A program made the translations under genes and the position numbers. Positions 63,657 to 64,000 of a DNA stretch of 64,000 nucleotides are shown piece by piece (positions within the stretch are counted from its first letter, which is position 1; each line of letters opens with the position of its first letter). The DNA is taken from NCBI GenBank assembly GCA_026874595.1, contig CM049313.1, forward strand, positions 59,915,159 through 59,979,158. Reading direction: 5' to 3'. Source of the stretch: Sipunculus nudus (lineage: Eukaryota; Annelida; Sipuncula; Golfingiida; Sipunculidae). The notes beneath the pieces are model-generated. The model was not told the DNA's origin. It worked only from the letters and a program-made list of their open reading frames with translations, and searched no databases.

Positions 63657-64000
63657 ACGAAAGATGTCTGCTGCAGACCTGGGCCAGATCCTTGAGAGAC
63701 TCCAGAAAAGGTAGATATTATTTTATTGACCTTCACTCTCCCATCAGTGCATATTTGTAATTCCTCACTTGTTTGTATTTGTTTGAGAATGTATATGCAT
63801 AGGTTACCTTTATTTCTTGTTAAGAAATAATTGCTAGTATCAAGATTGTTATGAAAGGATATAAAGTGATGTAAATTTAGAATTTAAAATAAAGTTTTTC
63901 TATCTGTCATGGAAATGTTATGCAGTATGTCTTTGGTTTGTTGTTACTCACAAATGATATTTGAACCATTATTTTCAGTGGTGGTCCAGAGGATGTGGCC
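63657..64000 (+). CDS. First coding exons of an unrecognised gene, 3' partial
   Basis: Exon 63657-63710 follows a TTGCAG acceptor and has the first ATG at 63664-63666, so a non-coding exon precedes it. It encodes MSAADLGQILERLQK with a GTAGAT donor; exon two starts at 63979 after TTTTCAG and gives SGGPEDVA before the window ends. Joined start: helix-like, with no signal peptide. Too short to assign to a family. Confidence 0.6.

Overview
This is a window of a AT-rich, intron-rich animal nuclear genome. Coding sequence is split into short exons with GT-AG borders, and the introns are filled with DIRS, Helentron-like, SINE and MITE repeats. The mix suggests a marine invertebrate, plausibly a mollusc, but I cannot fix the species from the sequence alone.

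Layout. (1) Positions 153-35225, + strand: the last 21 coding exons (about 600 residues) of UBA6, an E1 enzyme for ubiquitin; the 5' half of the gene lies left of the window. Its introns hold a broken DIRS retrotransposon (about 2281-5560), SINEs, a foldback DNA transposon (21659-23421), a nested 15/58-bp satellite (15290-15800), an 18-bp minisatellite and several Helentron/HINE-like elements. (2) Positions 41615-48010, - strand: a complete six-exon SPAG8-like gene (202 residues), a ciliary/sperm microtubule protein, convergent with UBA6. An X-box-like RFX site and an ETS site lie just upstream of its start codon. (3) Positions 48110-55130: intergenic, with TA microsatellites, a possible solo LTR and a 3.7-kb Helentron-like element on the - strand. 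(4) Positions 55783-58944, - strand: a four-exon gene of about 459 residues that I do not recognise, with a Cys/His-rich stretch and a C-terminal hydrophobic segment. (5) Positions 63657-64000, + strand: the first coding exon and part of the second of another unrecognised gene that runs off the right edge.

The most striking pattern is in the repeats. At least four sequence families have the same architecture: a 5' end at T|TAGC or TATCCCC, an inverted copy of that 5' end near the 3' end, then a short hairpin, then CTTG or CTAG followed by TT, with tandem units of roughly 180-330 bp between. Several otherwise different families carry the same 12-bp perfect palindrome, GGTGGCGCCACC, which occurs 17 times exactly in the window. 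Two insertions can be checked against a deducible empty site and show no target duplication. A second unusual feature is a 61-bp tandem array that repeats the intron/exon border of one UBA6 exon, next to a UBA6 exon whose 3' splice-donor appears shifted by one base.
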